In this document: positions 16,882 through 17,508 of the stretch, one piece after another
How the letters are laid out: every line of letters starts with the position of its first letter
Position numbering within the stretch: position 1 is the stretch's first letter
From: Oceanicaulis sp.
Lineage (GTDB): Bacteria > Pseudomonadota > Alphaproteobacteria > Caulobacterales > Maricaulaceae
Length of the DNA: 17,508 nucleotides
Assembly: GCA_007571185.1 (NCBI GenBank)
Contig: RKRX01000140.1
Span: 1-17,508, forward strand
Reading direction: 5' to 3'
Program-made: the position numbers and the translations under genes
Notes under the pieces: generated by a model
What the model saw: the letters and a program-made list of their open reading frames with translations, nothing else
Told to the model about the DNA's origin: nothing
Databases searched by the model: none

Positions 16882-17031
16882 GGATGGGGTTGCGTTCATG
16901 GCAATGATCCAAGGCTCCTTGCGCCCTTTTTCATGGATCACACCGATATTGGTGATGACGCCCATCCCATAAAGTTCTGCGTCCACAAGGCCTTCGAGGA
17001 TCAGTTTAATAATCTCCCCGCTGAGCTCAGT
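16870..17031 (-). pseudogene. Transposase remnant (DDE, IS4-like)
   Basis: Reading leftward from 17031, an open stretch of 53 codons gives ELSGEIIKLILEGL, DAELYGMGVITNIGVIHE and KGRKEPWIIAMNATPSGHL before a TAA. The pattern of strand, (K/R)-E-PW-(I/L)-(I/L)-A-M/T is typical of IS4-type DDE transposases just before their final Y-R-E-K region, which is missing here. A TGA lies just upstream at 17032-17034, so both ends are lost. The final codons and stop fall inside the right inverted repeat, suggesting a second event truncated the gene. Confidence 0.5.
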
Positions 17032-17099
17032 TCACCGCCTTGATGGTGCACTGTGAGATTGCCCGCGCACCGCGCAGACGGTAGCCCCAGCCCGCCTGC

Positions 17100-17508
17100 T
17101 CACCATCTGAACCCGATGACCTCCAATCCAGCACGCCACTCTCTGGGACGGCTGCTCACATATGAACGCAGAACCTGACCGTCCGGGCCCAGTGCGAACC
17201 CGTAGCCCAGTTCCGTGTTCCAGCTCATCTGCGGTGATAGCCCGCGCTCAGAGACCACGCCCGGCGCACGCATCCGATCATCGCCCCATAGCTGTAGTCC
17301 GCCGCCCAGACCGCCGCCCAGCGAGCCCGCATGGCCCCAGGCCGGTGTTAGTGAGAAGGATAACCCCGTGCCATTCTCATGCGGCTTGAGGCCCAGGCTC
17401 AAACCCACACCCGCATCCCCATACCCCGAAACCGTGTGCAACAGCAGCGCACGGCCCTGCAGGCGCGCATCAAAACGTCCCGAAGACCACGCCAGCGCAC
17501 CCTGCCAT
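17100..17508 (-). CDS. Outer-membrane beta-barrel (autotransporter-like) protein, C-terminal part
   Basis: The minus-strand frame is open to the window edge (135 visible residues), so this is the end of a larger protein. It shows alternating polar and hydrophobic strands rich in Gly and aromatic residues: GRFDARLQGRALL, VGLSLGLKPHE, GLSFSLTPAWG, SLGGGLGGGLQLWGDD, WNTELGYGFALG, and the last strand WRAGLEVIGFRW. It ends in an aromatic residue, as outer-membrane barrels usually do for the BAM machinery. The layout matches the barrel end of large repeat-bearing surface proteins of alphaproteobacteria. The passenger lies outside the window and the function is unknown. It ends about 70 bases from the transposase remnant. 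Confidence 0.65.
   Translation of the reverse strand, partial: WQGALAWSSGRFDARLQGRALLLHTVSGYGDAGVGLSLGLKPHENGTGLSFSLTPAWGHAGSLGGGLGGGLQLWGDDRMRAPGVVSERGLSPQMSWNTELGYGFALGPDGQVLRSYVSSRPREWRAGLEVIGFRW

Overview
The window looks like chromosomal DNA of an alphaproteobacterium. It is GC-rich and has compact operons with many 4-base ATGA overlaps. It carries a GatCAB amidotransferase operon, a selD/mnmH pair and a typA gene of the type found in that class. A marine Caulobacterales/Maricaulales-like host is my best guess, but that rests on protein flavour only. The two ends are rearranged, accessory-type DNA and the middle is ordinary chromosome.

Left end (1-1.5 kb): the C-terminal end of an Rpn/DUF4351-type nuclease-like protein; then a short plus-strand frame with a clear phosphoribosyltransferase PRPP-loop motif (probably a gene remnant); then, facing it, a phage-type Gp37/Gp68 (DUF5131) three-cysteine protein. 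The tail of this last protein has been replaced by the first residues of a cytosine-5 DNA methyltransferase and then a membrane helix, all in one open frame. A tRNA-Ser(GCU) gene with a well-formed sigma70-like promoter closes this part.

Selenium block (1.9-4.1 kb): mnmH (tRNA 2-selenouridine synthase) and selD (selenophosphate synthase) diverge from a 63-base gap. SelD makes the selenophosphate that MnmH uses to modify tRNA wobble uridines. Both key cysteines are encoded by normal TGY codons.

Minus-strand cluster (10.5-4.2 kb, read right to left): two ankyrin-repeat frames, a GT2 polyprenyl-phosphate glycosyltransferase, a GT39/ArnT-like membrane glycosyltransferase, typA, then a secreted DUF547 protein. 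GT2, GT39 and typA are joined by ATGA overlaps. GT2 probably charges a lipid carrier with sugar and GT39 uses it in the envelope. The ankyrin array looks recently expanded and possibly broken.

Radical SAM gene and gat operon (10.5-15.1 kb): an uncharacterised radical SAM enzyme with a cysteine-rich C-terminus converges on gatB with overlapping stop codons. The operon gatC-gatA-(small membrane protein)-gatB encodes the transamidosome amidotransferase. Divergent from gatC are ruvX and an AEC-family permease, again ATGA-coupled.

Right end (16.7-17.5 kb): the AEC stop overlaps the start of what looks like an enoyl-CoA hydratase gene that is cut off after about 16 codons. Next come a 130-base element with 14-base inverted repeats, an IS transposase remnant, and the C-terminal part of an outer-membrane beta-barrel protein running off the window. 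This is a rearrangement junction.
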